Position numbers and translations under genes: made by a program. Positions 1-15,000 of a stretch of 64,000 nt of DNA are shown here, piece by piece (the first letter of the stretch is position 1; each line of letters starts with the position of its first letter). Source of the DNA: Nectonema munidae (taxonomy: Eukaryota > Nematomorpha > Nectonematoida > Nectonematidae); assembly GCA_030549495.1 (NCBI GenBank), contig JAUIRK010000898.1, positions 248,001 through 312,000 of the forward strand. The letters run 5' to 3'. The notes under the pieces are model-generated. The model did not search any database. It was not told the origin of the DNA and saw nothing but the letters and a program-made list of their open reading frames with translations.

Positions 1-91
1 AAAGAGTGCAAAAAGGTGTTGAGTTATTGAATTAAGAAAATCAGGGGACTTTGTTAATTTAATAAATTCTTTATTTTCTTCTATTTTTAAA

Positions 92-3000
92 ATGGCGAAT
101 ATTTTCAATAATTCTCTCGAAGGGCCTTTGAATAAATGGACCAATATAGTCAAAGGGTGGCAGTTTAGATGGGTTGTTTTAAATTTTTCATCTCCTTCTT
201 TTCTTTATTATTTAGTGAGTTTTAAAAATATTTGATAATTTCATATATTTTTATTAATATTTGTTGTAGCCTAAACTATCTAAAATAAAAAGATTTGGGT
301 TAGTTTTTAAACATTATATTGAATTAGGGTTTTCAGATGTCTAGTTTTTCAGAGAGTCCTGGATTTAATACTGTTTAACAATGAAATCCCGAAGGATTTA
401 TAAGAATCCCTATTTTTCATGCACTCATTTATATCTAATAAATGAGTTTAGAATATTTTTTTCCAAATGTGATTGTTTATCTCCATCTTTTACCTTTAAT
501 GTATTTATCATATTAATTACTTATCTAAGAAATACAAATTGTTTTTTTTGACTCTTTTTTTCCCTAGTTGATAATGTAAAAATCTTACAGCCCTTGAACA
601 CTAGTTTTAATACTTACTAAGTAATTTTTAAGCTATTTAGTTTATCTGATTTGATGTTTTAAATTTTAATATATTTCATAAGTAATAAAAATTATATCAT
701 TATTAACCCTATCATTGATGAATATGGTTTTAAACTCACCCCCCTCCCCCCTACCTCCCCCCTTTGAACTAAAACTACTATTGTATACAATTTGGTGAAT
801 TATATCCCAAACTTCGTAATAATTTCTAAAATCGCTAGTTGCATCCTTTGATATCATTTTCATGGTAGTTGAATGTCCTTCTCATGTCAATCAAAATAAA
901 ATGTAGTTTTTTAAACAAATATTTATATTATAATGTCATAATTTAGTGTTTACATTTCATACACTCTTGAAATTTTATAATTATATATTATATATATACA
1001 ACAGGGGCGCACATCCTCAAAATTATTGGGAGGGGGGGGGGGGGCAAATAGGCTTTTCGCCCCACCCCTCGATGTGCGCCCCTGATGTAAATTAACATTG
1101 ATATAAGGTATACGTTGTTTGTTTAGAATAATGGACACTTAAAAATATGATTGGAACTAGAGATGCACCGATAAGAACTTTAGTTGAATACCGATCAGTC
1201 GGTAATTATTATTTGGGCAAATTATTTATTTTTGCAAGTTGCAACCTCGTGGCTTAGGGTTGAGCATAAATATCTTTAAAATTTTTGCTTAGAATTTTTT
1301 TTTTTAATTTTAGAATTATTTTAATTAGTTTTTTGGAAATTTGATTTTAGAATTTTTTAATAGGCTAATTCACAACTTTTTAAATTTTAATTTTTTGCTT
1401 GATTCTTCAAATTTTATACAATTTTTGGTTTATATTTTTTTAATTTATTTTACTTATTTTGATTTTAGGCCACCTAACATTTTACTTAATTTTTTCTCAA
1501 CAAAAAATTTCAAACAAATTAATTAAATTAATTGATAAGAAACCGGTGATGTCATCGTCTTAAAAAATAATTAAAAAAAATAACAACGTTGAGCTAAAAA
1601 AATTTTATGTGATGTCTTTTAATATCTTAATTAAATATACCATTATTAACGTAATCCCGCACAACATCAGAAATTTAAAGATAACGCATAATTATTTGCT
1701 ATATCAAAAATTCCAAAAATAGGACTTACAAAAATATGTTGAAAATTTTAATGGTATTTGGCTTAAATGGAAAAAAATCTTCCAATACAAAAAGACCTCC
1801 ATTTTATATCAAATTTAAGAAAGAATTAAAAATCTTATCAAGAACTGTTTCAAAATGTCAAGGGATTAATAAAAACATGGTAAGATAGAATAAAAAAGAC
1901 TGTTTGAAAAGGTATGGAAATCATATATGATTCACAATAGGGGCAGACAAATCAAATGATTGGTTAACTTGTTTTTAAAATATTTTGTTTTTTTAAAATA
2001 ACAACTTTTAACTTTTTGCAATGATTTGCCTTTTATAATAACTTAGGAAAAAAGCCTATCAGAAAAAGTAAAAAATTTTTACAACATAACTTAAGTTTTT
2101 TGAAAATTATTTTGACGTATCCACTACAGCATACTCTATCGGTGGCATGGCAGGTTGGTTGAGATGATGGTCTCAGCAAGAAAGGCTATGGGTTCGATTT
2201 CTCATCGATACCAATTTGTTCATAATTTGACATAAACGGTATATCAGTGCTTTGTCAATGAAAACACATCCACGGTGTACTGTACCTTTACCTGACCTTT
2301 TACTCAAAATTGAAAAAGTTGCTACATAATTATCATAAGAGAGAAAGGAGGCAAAATAAACTAATAAAGCAATTTTCACTATTTTAAAATGAAACTGTCT
2401 GTTCTCAGAATAATTTTAAAATGAGATAGTTTATCGGCACTTTATTTGATATTTTTAATTTTTTATAAGCAGCCAAAGCCAACGTTGAAGTAGCAACCCT
2501 TATAGGGTGATTTGGTAACGCTTGTATTTTTTTACATTTTGTAAGGAATCATAGTATACAAAGACGGTAGTTTAATCACTTTTCATAAAATTACACTAAA
2601 AAACAAAAAATTTGAGGCAAGCATGAAATTAGGTGAAAATAACTAAATCAAGTACGTGATTTCATTTCTGTTATTTATTTTGGCTGATCTCATCAAATTC
2701 CAGAGATATAACCCCAAACTTACAAGAAAGGCTTACATATATTTTTTGTTATAAGTTTGCTGGAGTATTTTTAAGTAAGGGTTATGAAGTAAGTAAAGTG
2801 AGAAAATATTTTTTTTATTTTAAATTTTGTATATTTTATGATTTCGACTATTTTTTTATTTGAAAATGTATATAATGAATGGTATTTTGACATGATTTTA
2901 TTACGAACTATACAATAACTCCTTTACCTCTAAGCAGCTTACTTTAGTTATTTTGGTTGTAGAATAGAAGACCAAGATAAACATTGGGCTCCACAGGTTT

Positions 3001-6000
3001 CTTGCAAATCATGTTACAACGCCCTGACTGCCTGGTTTAGAAAGTCATCTTTCAAGTTTGCCGTTCCAATGATCTTGAGAGTTCCGACAAGCCATGCCGA
3101 TGATTGTTATTTCTGCCTCACTAAAATCACAGGTTTCAAATTATGCATCCAGAACAAAAATTGTGTATCCTAATCTTACGTCAGCTATGAGACCTGTTTA
3201 TCATTCTGATGATTACCCAGTACCTGAACCACCCCGAAACAAGGACATATTCTTATCGGAGGAGGAGGCGAGTTCTGCAGAATCAAACTCATCCAGAATA
3301 AGCACTTCACCCTGTATCAATGAAGTAGATATTTTGTTCTACTTTCCCCTTCACCCTGTATCAATGAAGTAGTTTTTTCACATAGTGAGCTAAACGATCT
3401 CATACACGACCTCTATCTCACGAAAGAACAAGCTGAGTTGTTGGTTTCAAGGCTCAAACAACATAATTTGGTTGAAAAAGAGGTGAGGATCACAAAGTAC
3501 AGAAAGCGTAATGCCGAACTATCTTATTATTTTGCGTGCAAAAACCTTTGTTATTGTTGAAACGTTCTAGAATTATACAACTGCTTAGGATTTCAATATG
3601 AGACATCAGAATGGAGACTCTTTTTAGATTCCTCCAAAAAAAGCAGTTGAATACTCACAACATCAATGGAGCTTATATGGCGATTTCAAAGTCATAGGGT
3701 TCCTAATGGGAATGCAAGCCGGCTTTACCAAGTATTGCTGCTTTCTCTGTTTCTGGGACAGTAGAGCAGTTTCTAAACATTACAAAAAAAGACTGGGGTG
3801 AGAGAACTTCATTTGAGCCAGGCCAACACACTGTTAAGGAAACTCCACTGGTCAATATGAATAAAGCGCTCTTACCTCCTTTACACAAGTTGGGCGTGAT
3901 GAAAATTTTTGTGAAACCCCTTGATAAAAGTAATTCGGCTTTCCAACATTTAACTCACTTATTTCCGAATTTGAGTTCCGCGAAATTGAAGGAGGGCATT
4001 TTTGTTGACCCCCAAATTCGAGAAGTGATGAGGGACAATTGTTTTAACGAACTTTTGGGGAAAAAAGAAGTGAGCCCTTTAAATGCTCATATATCAGTAT
4101 GTAGCGGTTTTTCGGGAAATGTACGTGCACCGGATTACAAAAACCGTATCAATGAATTGCTTGAAGCATATGAGGATATGGGGGGTCGGATGTAATTGAA
4201 AATTCACTTTCTTCATTCTTAACTAGACTTTTTTCCTCCAAACCTAGGAGCAGTCAGTGATGAACATGGGGAAAGGTTTCATCAAGACATTAGTAAAATG
4301 GAATCTAAACATGATAGGAGATTTTTGTTGAATGTTAACGCGTGATAATCTTGAAGCAAAGTTGGAAAGACCGGCTAAAAAGAAACATCTTTGATTTTTT
4401 TCTCAATTTTTCCGAAACTTATTTCAAATTTGTATTTTTTTAATAATTGAATAAATTTTATAGTTTTGATATGTTAATTACTTCAATGAAAAAAATACCG
4501 ATTGTGAAAAAACTAGATGTGCTGGATGAAAACGGATAACAAATTTGAAATTGCCGTGGTCGAAATAGTATAAAAAGTATATTTTCATGCTTGCCTCTGA
4601 AAAAATTTTTTTTTTGTAGATTAGTGTTATTTAAGTCTAAGAACACAAAATCATAAAAAACCCATTTAAACTAACATAAATCATAAAAATCATAGTATAT
4701 AAGAACAAGAAAATGAGTTTTTTTTGACTATTTTTCTGTCTACAAATAAATTCTGACAGTTTTCATAAATAGATCAAGTAAATTTTTAATAATTGAAACA
4801 TTTTGTTTCGATATTATATTTTTATTAAAATAATTTAATTAATAAATTATTAATTAAAAACGTATGGAAAGCTAAAAAGCATTAGTAGCTAAAAATTTGG
4901 ATGTTAGATATTTATCAGAGCGTGAGTTTTTCACTATTTCTTCCATTTTTTAACCCCACGTTCGGCAAAGATGTTTGTTCTAGGAAAGTGGATATGGCCT
5001 TCGTACAATTTTGTTCAACTATAGCTTGTTTTAGTTTACCATGAGTCGAAACTTCAAATTTTTGGTCAGAAAACCAAAAGTCACACCAAGAAAATGAAAT
5101 AAAACAACAAATTTTTTCGAGCTCTTCTCTCTTTTCAGGGAGTAAAAAATAAGCCATTAAGGCATACAAGCCTCGGGAATTCGATCTGGTGTTATGGAGA
5201 GATGGCAGTTTTTTCCAGCTTATTTTGGGCCATTTGCCTGTTTCTTTATGGAAGGTGAATGCCTACTAGAATTCAAACAAAAACTTGAAATCATCCCTCC
5301 AGCCAGTATTTTTGGAAGTTCCATAATGATGACAATCAGAAATATAATTTGATTTCAAGAATTCATAATTTTGAACTATTATATCAACGAAGAAATAATT
5401 CAAGTTAGAACTTTTGGTCGAACCGCCAAAGCTTGAATCTATGATATGTCTCAAAACCAAGTCCAAAACATTTGACATGGAATAAATTGTGGCTTATCGT
5501 ATCCCTTCTCGTTCATCATTCTCTGAAACCTAACAACAATTCCATTTTCACGACCGGTATTCACTGCTGTTGAATCGCATGTAATTATTTTAATACTCTG
5601 CCAAGCGTCAAAATCATCCATAAGTTTCACCAATTCTTCAAAATAGCTTTGGAAGAACCATCTCTGCAAGTTAGTATTGCAAAATTGATTCTCCTTTGGC
5701 TATTTTGAAGACACACCACTTGATACTCTTTCTTTTTAATAGTTTTTCCATCAAAATGTAAACAAAATACTTCCGATTTCAAAACCTCCATAAGCTTTTC
5801 TTTAACACTTTCAGATTCTTTGATAACCTTTTTCCACACCCCAACCTGACTCGGACTTTCAATATCAATTCCATCAAGTTTCAGAGAACTAAATACAACT
5901 GAAGCCTTTCTGGTAGATAAACAATGTTGTGTTACAAGCATAGCGGCGGATTTCGTTGAGTTACTTTTTCTTTGTTTCATTCTTTTCATCCGGAACAAAT

Positions 6001-9000
6001 TCATCATCATTTTCAATTTCAGTGAGACTAGAACTTTCAGAACCAGTTTGATTCAGCGGGAACACACGAAGATGTCGATTCAGTATAAGACAATCTCAAA
6101 ACTTTAACGGGCTTCGAAGGATGTATTGATGTGATGCTTGCCTCAGATCTTGTTGAATAACCTACTCTACCCGCTGTTGCAATCTGGGTGTGATAAAGGG
6201 CTTTATCCTCTGAACTCAGCCAAAAACCGTCAGCTTTAGTCATATCAAACAAACTTTTCATCTCCTCCTCCAATTTTTCAGTCTTTCTTTTCCTGTACTT
6301 TTCATACAAATCAATAACTTTTTAAACTTTCAACACCACTTGCTGATTCGAAATTTTTGGAAAGTTCAACTCATTCCATAGTTGACTTAATTTTTCTGCT
6401 AAAATTTTGATCCTTGCTTTCTTACTCTTCTGGCTCTCGAACAAGTTAAATACCTTCCAATGATTTGTTTATTAATTGGCATTTTACAGAAACCAGATAA
6501 ACATGTAGTTACAAGAGGAATTTCTGGCCTTCTCTTGACACAATTTTTATTACTCATTTAATTGAAATAAATTGTTTTATTAATCTGAAAAAAACATTCA
6601 AATTTTATGAAAAAGATTAAAAATATGATTATAAAGAGAAAAAAACATTACGTGAAAGAAAAAATGACAAACACGAATGAATCAATATAATTAAATAAGA
6701 GAAGTAATGAATGAATATTCAAACAGCGATGCGCGCCACCTTTTTGGCGCTAAAATGATCAAAAATGACATTTTTGTGAACCAAATGGAAAGTTTCATCA
6801 TATGGTGTGACAGGGCTTTTGATTTAGAAAAAAAGGTTAAAAAGTTATATCTCTAATGTTCATCTTGGATATCATGATGGAAAACTAGACAATATATTTT
6901 CAAAGCAATTTCAGAAGAAGTCTATTCTTCAGTTAGCCTAACTGTCATGGGTGACAATAAGAATTCTTCAAGTTGGATACAAGTGCTTGATAAAAAATGG
7001 AAAAGGAAAAATGAAGTCATATTATTCATGGACAATTGTACTGCTCATACACGTGTGAATGATTTAAAAACCATCATGATAATTTATTTTTACCAAAAAA
7101 TACATCAAAACTTTAACCATGTGATGCTAGTATTATAAGAAGTCTAAAAGTTAAATGCTGGACACAATTTCTGGAAATGATTTTTTAAGAGGTTTGATTG
7201 ATTTAAATAAAAAATAATGTCACGATCTGATTCATAATCAATTATTTAGTGGGTTCATATGAGAATTTTGTAAAAATATTTGATTATTTATTTAGGAAAA
7301 AAGGAGGGTGGAGTGCAGGGGCGCACATCCGGGGGGGGGGGGGGGGGGGGGGGGGGCGACCTCCTCCCTCCCCCACCCCAATGTGTTTTCAGGGGGGGGG
7401 GGCGAAATTGACCCTTAATTGACTTTTTAATTGCTTTTAAAGTGCTCTTTCTGCGCACTATATTCGATATGCAAATTTAATTAAAATATTTTCGCTGGAA
7501 GTATAGTATTTAAATTCACTAATTTTGTAAAAAAATATAATGTAGTCTTATAAATTTAGGACTTTAGGGTATGCGCTGAATACACTCTATTTTAAAGGAT
7601 ATTTGGTCTCCCGTGGTATTTCCAGACCACTAATTTTGAAAATTGCAAGAAAAAAATTTCACCCCCCCCCCAATAATTTTGAGGATGTGCGCCCCTGGTG
7701 GAGTGGTAGTGAAAATGCTTCGGTCACTGAGAAAATATTAATAACCCGTCACTATCTATTTGCTTCGATTTATATTTTCAATGGAAACCGTCTTATGTTT
7801 TCGTATATAGCATCTTTCATTTTTTTGGCGTGTTCTATCTTCTAGTTTTTTGTTTTCATCTTTATACTGGAATGCTCTATTTCTAATTATATGTTATATC
7901 TCTTTCAACATTGAATTTCAGCGATGTACTGTCTTATTTTCTAAGCATCTCTGTTTGACCCTGCTATTTAAGATATATGTATTTTTCAGTGGCATATATC
8001 CAGAAGGAGAAGGGAACGAAGTCCACTCCCTCTCCCCAATAAATTTAAATTCTTTCAATGTCTTATATTCGAGGTAGGCAAGCGATTTTTATGGATAGCG
8101 ACTGTCAAACCTGTCTATAACGGCCGCCCAAAGGAAACGATTAAAGTGGGCACTATATACAGGCGGCCGCCATTTCGAATCTCAATGTTTGCATTGTATA
8201 ATAGCATAAATACCGTACATAATTCTATAAAATAGCTAATAAATTTACTTGCGCAGCCTATTACATGGGAACTTTTTAAAAATAGTACTTCATTTTATTT
8301 TTTCTATTATTCCTGTCTTTTTAAATTGAATCATGAGACTGAAGATTTTTTCCATTTGTGAGACTCACCTATCAGGCTCAGGCCAACGCATTACTGACAC
8401 CACAAATATGACGTATTTCACTCGGTGCCATGTTGGCTCGGAAAAAAACCGTTTGTGGCCGTGAAAAGGGTCGTTGGCTTATGGCATAGGAGTAACGCCA
8501 AGACATCGAACATAGTGGTCGCACTGCCTTCATGTCTCTATTTCTGACATTCTCGTTGGACCGTTTCTGCTAAGTCGGTGCACCTCCCTAGTATCTCGGT
8601 GAAGCCTTTGCTGTCTACAAACACTCGTATATCTTAATAATGGTTTAATAAGTATATATCAACAATGCTTTTACTAACATCTACGAGACTCTTTTGCTTG
8701 AGTTAGGCTTGACTCTTGTGGAAAATTAGTCAGAGATTTTTTTTGTACTTTTAAACGATTTTCTGTGTTTGGATAGTTCTAATTTACGACTGGTGTGGTA
8801 GGAGCATTGATTTATAATATTAAATTAATTTTCTTTAGAAAGTTTTTTTTGTTATTTTTCGTATTCCAACCATATCATTGATTTTAGAAGAAATTTTATT
8901 AATATGATTGGTCTTTTAAGCTTTTGATTCATAACAAGCCTAATAAATTGAATTTCTTGACTTTCCCAATATCAAGAAAAGCGAATATGATATCGTCTAT

Positions 9001-12000
9001 CGATTTTCTGTTTGATAACAACGTTCATTTTGTATTTGTTTTATTAATTTCTAAGTGATTTATTTCAATCCAATGTATACTAAACTTAAATTACAAGAAA
9101 GGAAATTATAAATTTTAGCTGTTGAAATCTTTGATATGGTTTCTTCGAACTGAAATGATAATTGATATGTCATAGTCAAACGATAACGCATTGAAATTTA
9201 GGTTTGGCAAATATATCACCGTTGATATAGATGTTAAATAGCAACGGACCGAGTATTGATCCCTCTGATTAAATGTTTAGACGATCTAAAATCCTTAATG
9301 AAAACTGATAGCTTACGATGTGAAATGTATAGTGGCTGTCATTAAAAAGTTGTATTATCTACTAAAACTAAATAATTATCAGTACTTTTATACTGGAATC
9401 TACATGCTTTAACATTTAAAGAATGTTAAACTTTGTGCAAAAGTTTATAATACTATAATTAATAAATAAGCTTAACTCCTATTTGAACTTGTTTAATAGT
9501 TATAATAGGTTAATCAGATGTTAATTGTTATTAATTTCTATAATCATATTTATATCAAAATATATTTATTTTTTTAGTCTAGAGAAAAAATGTTAAAAGG
9601 TTCTATCAGAGGCTGCATCAAATTAAAGGTATATTTCTCGCTTACAAATTAAAATCGTATTTATCAAAGTATGGATTGGGATACTACTTTTGCTAATGCA
9701 AACATTGCGTATTTATTCCATAGCGAATGCCACCTCATTCGATTCATGCGGTGATTCGTTTAAGCTCTAGCATACACTTATTCCATACAATAATTTAAAT
9801 CACATAAGTTTTGAATCAAATGATTGGCTTAAGCGGTAAAACTTGCGAATAAAAACGCGTATTTATTTCTTTAACCCTTTTGAAGGCCAGTGTGACTTCG
9901 GTGTACTTGAAAATGGAAATCACTGCCTTAAATATATAACATTTGAAAGATGTGAATTTTATTTTATTGGAAGGAGATGATATCCTTCATCTATACTCAT
10001 CAGCTTGTTACAATGGAATCAAAACAAGTCAACAATAATATTTGATGTCTATATATAATATTCATATTCACATTCCTTTTGACTGATATGATATCAATAT
10101 TATATAAAGAGACATCAAATATTATTGTTGACTTATTTTTATTCTATTGTAGTAAGAAGATTACTTGTTCACTAATCACTTGTAAAATAATGGCACAAAA
10201 CAATTTAAGTGAGAAAAAGTACTTCAAAAGCTTAAAAGAAACCGGGTTCAAGGAATACTTTAGTCAATAGCAAATTAGACAATCGAGTAAAAAGGTACCC
10301 ATTTTCTATAAAGGTCTGTGATTTTAAGTAAACCAAATTTCCGAAATAAATGGTCTGAATGAGAAAACTTGTTCAAGTTGCAAAGAGTTTTAAGTGCTTT
10401 GCGATTCAAAGTTTCCAAGAGTTCTATATTTGAGTGTCCAAAATTTATAAGACTATAGTTTAATTGAGGCAGAAAAATGGTTTTGTATATAATTAATCGT
10501 ATATTCAGAGGAAAAAACTTTTTTGTATGCTTCATTATGCCTATCACTTTACTAAGTTTTATATTCAGGTGATTCAAATGGTCTTTAAAATTCAGTTTTG
10601 AATAAATTTATAAATCAATCAGATTAAAACTGTCTACAACGCTTATACTTCAAATAAAATTGGATTAACTTTATTATTGCTTTTGTTTTGCTTACATTAA
10701 TCGTAAAGGCATTAGTTTCAAACCATTCATACACTTTCTGAAGATTGGCCACATAAGTGTCAAATTTCAAAACAATGTAATCAAAAAACAAGGTGACATC
10801 ATCAGCATACATTAAAAAGTCTAAAAAGTGAGAGGATTTTTGCAAATCATTAATGTATAGTACAAAGAACAGAGGCCCAAGAATTGATCCTTGAGGCACA
10901 CCTCTTGTTAAACATCTGATGACAGAGTTCACATCTTTTAAAGAAACAAATTGTCTTCGGTTTTTCAAGTAAGAAGCTATGAAACTACAAGTGCTTTGCA
11001 AGAACTCATAACTGAGAAGTTTTGACAATAAAAGATCATGAGAAATTGAATCAAACGCCTTAGTAAGATCCAAAAAGATTAATCCAGCATCTTTTTTGTT
11101 TTCTATGTGAGATATGATTTTATCGATCAAAAAACTATAAAGAAGTTCAGAAGAAAAATTCTGTCTAAACGCAAATTGTTTGCAGAAATATATGTTACTT
11201 TTTGATAAAAAACGTAAAATTTCGAAATAGATAATCTCAAAAATTTTCGAGAAAACTGGGATTATTGAGATCGGTCTGAAGTTTGATAAAGTGTAACTAC
11301 TAGCTTTTTTTGGGAACAGCAATAACTTTGTTTAATTTTAGAACAGACAGAAAAACAAAATGCTGGATGCAAATGTTGAAACATTTTGATAAAACAGAAG
11401 AGAAACTATCTAACACTAACTTTATATGGTGAAGGTTAATACCGTAAGCATCTGTTGTCATTTTCAATTCACAATCCTGTACTTCAACTAAAACGTCATT
11501 TTTATCTATAAAATCTAAACAAACGTTTCCATCGTTTTGATTTCCCGTTGAATTGAAAATATATGATGGAGAAGGCAAAACAAACGAATCATTTAATTTA
11601 TTAACATTAGTTTCTTTATCAAAAACGAATTGGCCTCCATCAATCTTTAGTCTGTCAATGTTTTTATTATTTGGTTTAATGAAAGTATTGATCTGTGCCC
11701 AAATTTCTTTTGAACTTCTTTTGAGATTAAAATAGGCTTTATAGTACTCTTTTTTAAAATAGATAATCTTATTTTTATATAGTTTCGAAGTCTAATGAAG
11801 TTATCTTTCAATAAAGAATAATTGTTTTTCGAACTTTTCATTTTTTTCCATAATAAATCTCGATTTTTAATAAGCTTGAGTATGTCAGGTTTCATCCACG
11901 GTTCAAACTTTACTTTATACCTTGATTTGTTATTGCACACGATTCCTCTTTGTGAATCATGAACTAAAGAAGAAAATAAAAGAGTAACTTTATCAAAAAG

Positions 12001-15000
12001 TATTTCAGGACTAAACTCAAATTTTTCCACAACAGATAACCAATCAACTTTATTATACTGGGACAAAAAATAGGACTTATCAAAAGTTGATTTATCATGC
12101 ATAGAATGTTTTTTTCAAATCAATCGAGACAGATAGGGAAGTGATCAGAAAAATACGTTTCTATGACTAATGCTTTGCAAGCTGAAAATGAATTAGGGAG
12201 GAGAAAATTGTCTATGATAGTATTGGAAGAAGGACGTGTTGGAGAGTTTATACAAAATTTGAATCCGTTTGTCAAAATATCACAAAAAAACAAATCGTAT
12301 TAGAGCTAGATTGCGAAATGTCAATATTAAAATCGGCAGCAAAAATATTCAAGGAAGAATTAGAAGATAAGGATAGGATAGAATTGAAGTATTCATAAAA
12401 CGTATCTATTATACAAGGAAGAAGTGTTGGTCTACGATATATGTTATGTATAATTACTCTTTTATCATACAAATTCTGAATTTCTATAGAAAAATGTTCA
12501 AAGCTGTTAGGAGATACAAACTTACTTTATATTCTGAAACGAAGACTTTTCTCTATGAAAAAGCATAAACCACTATGTGAACTTAGATCACTAAAGTAAC
12601 TTATAAAATTATAACCATCAATATTATAAAGAATATTTTCATTTGCCCACGTCTCTTGAAGACATATAACTTGGATATTTTGTTTATATGTCCAAGAGAA
12701 TCGTTTAACAAACGTATCAAGTTCATCAAATTTACTCTTTAATGATTGTATATTTATACTAACAATGTTGAAATTATTTAATTCCGTGTATTTATTCATA
12801 TTTACACATCTATCGACAAAACAATCATCATCATTAGTAAGTTGACTTTGATGAAAAAAGTTATTGCTAGAACTAAGTCTATACCAATCAGTTGATTTTT
12901 CAGCAGTTGAGTCAGTTTTAGAGGATATAGAAAAAATAAAAAGTTTTCTACCGACAATCTGAGTATTCTTAGAGAAAAGTAGCTTGAACGTTTCACCATC
13001 CTCTGACAACTTTTTAATTTCAGGATTTTTAGTTAGAATAGACTGACTCACAAAGTCTTCTGTGTAAGTATATTAGATAAATTGAGACTAATCTTAGGTA
13101 AATATCTTTTAACTTTTTCTACCTTTATATTTTTAGTTCTCTATCAAATCATTCATAGCTTAATCTTTAGGGACAAAAAACAGTAAGGTTAAACAAGTGT
13201 AAAAAATTTGAATCCTATAATTCTAACAATGCGTTAATTTCCAAATTATAGATTGTTTCAATTTTTTAATCTATATGAAGGTAAGCTCATATGATAAAAT
13301 GATGTGGTTTATCAACAGTGTTGCCAGGCAAAATTTATCAAAATCCGTAAAACATGTCCTAAAAATCAGTAGATTCAACTTTTTAATGAACGGCGGTTCT
13401 TCCATACTATTTTTGATTGAAAATTAAATTTATTTGAAAAAAACTTAAAAAACTATTTAAATAATGATCAACTTTTAAATATTTAATTGTGTGATGCTTT
13501 TGGAGTAACGGATGATGAAATTTTAACGACACTTTCTGGCGGATCGTAGTTGTAACAAAGTACACCTGGGTTGTTAGTTTTGACATGCAGAAGCCCTGAT
13601 ATTGTTGAAAGATCAAGCTGATTTCTTTTATTTGTTTTAACATTGTTGATCATGATAAAAAAGAGAAAAAACATTATTTATTCAAAATAAAAATAAAATT
13701 ACTCAAATCTATACCTGAAAAGACGCTCTCAGTCTGCATTTGAATGAAGTAAAACTAACCATGCTATCATTAGTTCACAAAGTAATGGGAATCTTATTTT
13801 TCCTTCTAAGGTTTCTAATTTGCAAAGTTTTCCCCAAAAAGCGTCAACCTCACAAAATTTCCAAATCAGAGGGGATTTTATAAATTTAATCTAAAAACCC
13901 TCTATTCCATCTCCCAGGGGAAAATGGAAACCTCCAAAAAAAAAAAAAAAAATAAATTTAAAATAAAGCCGTAATTTTAGTTCTTTCATTTGGATCCAAA
14001 ATACGAAGATGGCCTAAAATGGGATCTCCAAAGGGTAGCTTTGCTTTGAATCGATTAACAGCTCGAACATAATAATTTCTTATATTACTAGAAAAGATAT
14101 TATTTTAAGAACATTTTCAAAGGTGTAAGAAAGAAAAAAGACAAAATAACCTGAATTCTTTCAGTTCATATCTGTCAATCTCATTCTCATTATCTTTTAA
14201 AAAAGCACGCGGTTGATAACCTATAAAAATAGCCTCATCAGGTAACTGAAATTCCATATCAATACAAACGGTCGTTGGATCTTGCTTCGAAGAAATTTCC
14301 TCCGGTCTCACAAATCTGGCTAAAAACGGCTTGAGTGTGATCTGCATTTCAGGCAATAGTGTATGTATATTTGGCTTTGGGGACTTAAAAAAATATTTCA
14401 ATTTTAGACTACAATATTAAAGCTTAGAAAAAAGGTATTACCTGGAACAAAACATTGAAGCTATTGAATATCGCTAAAATTGTCTTCAAAAACATGAAAC
14501 ATGCTTTATTGATAGGATTTTTAAGATGCTCAATCATGTTTTTAATTTTTTTATTCCTTTCTTGTTCTTCGTGAGAGCAGAAAAAAGAAAGAAGAGCTGG
14601 CTATTGTTCAACAATTCTTTCCGAACACATTACGAGCGACAACCATCTTGTTTGGACTGGTTTTAGAAGAGTGTGAGGGTGTACTTCTACAAACTGCTCA
14701 AATTCCTCATACTGGAGCTGAAAAACAAAGTTACAAAATGATAAAACAAAAAAATTAATTCTCTTAGAGTAGCAATTACTTACTAATACGTTTGCCACTA
14801 CGGTGAAAAAAGTAATAGATGTCGACGAGCAATTCTTCAAGGTGATTTGGAAATGCCTTGGATGCGTAGCAAGCACAAAAAGATGCGCAACATGGCAAAC
14901 ACAATGCAAAACAAAGAGTGCTGGCTGTCGATTTTTCAGACGTGAAACAACAGAGTTTCTTGTTCCCAACATTGCGGCCACTCCATCTGAATTCCAGCCA

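Noticed and set aside
2132-2210. Possible functional tRNA gene
   Set aside because: B-box present, but the acceptor and D arms do not pair properly and no anticodon loop is clear; treated as SINE-like.
1158-8595. Pair of hAT-like ends (agagatgcaccgata near 1158 and tcggtgcacctccct near 8575) bounding one large element
   Set aside because: The two ends differ in detail, the flanks share no 8-bp duplication, and unrelated complete elements lie between them.
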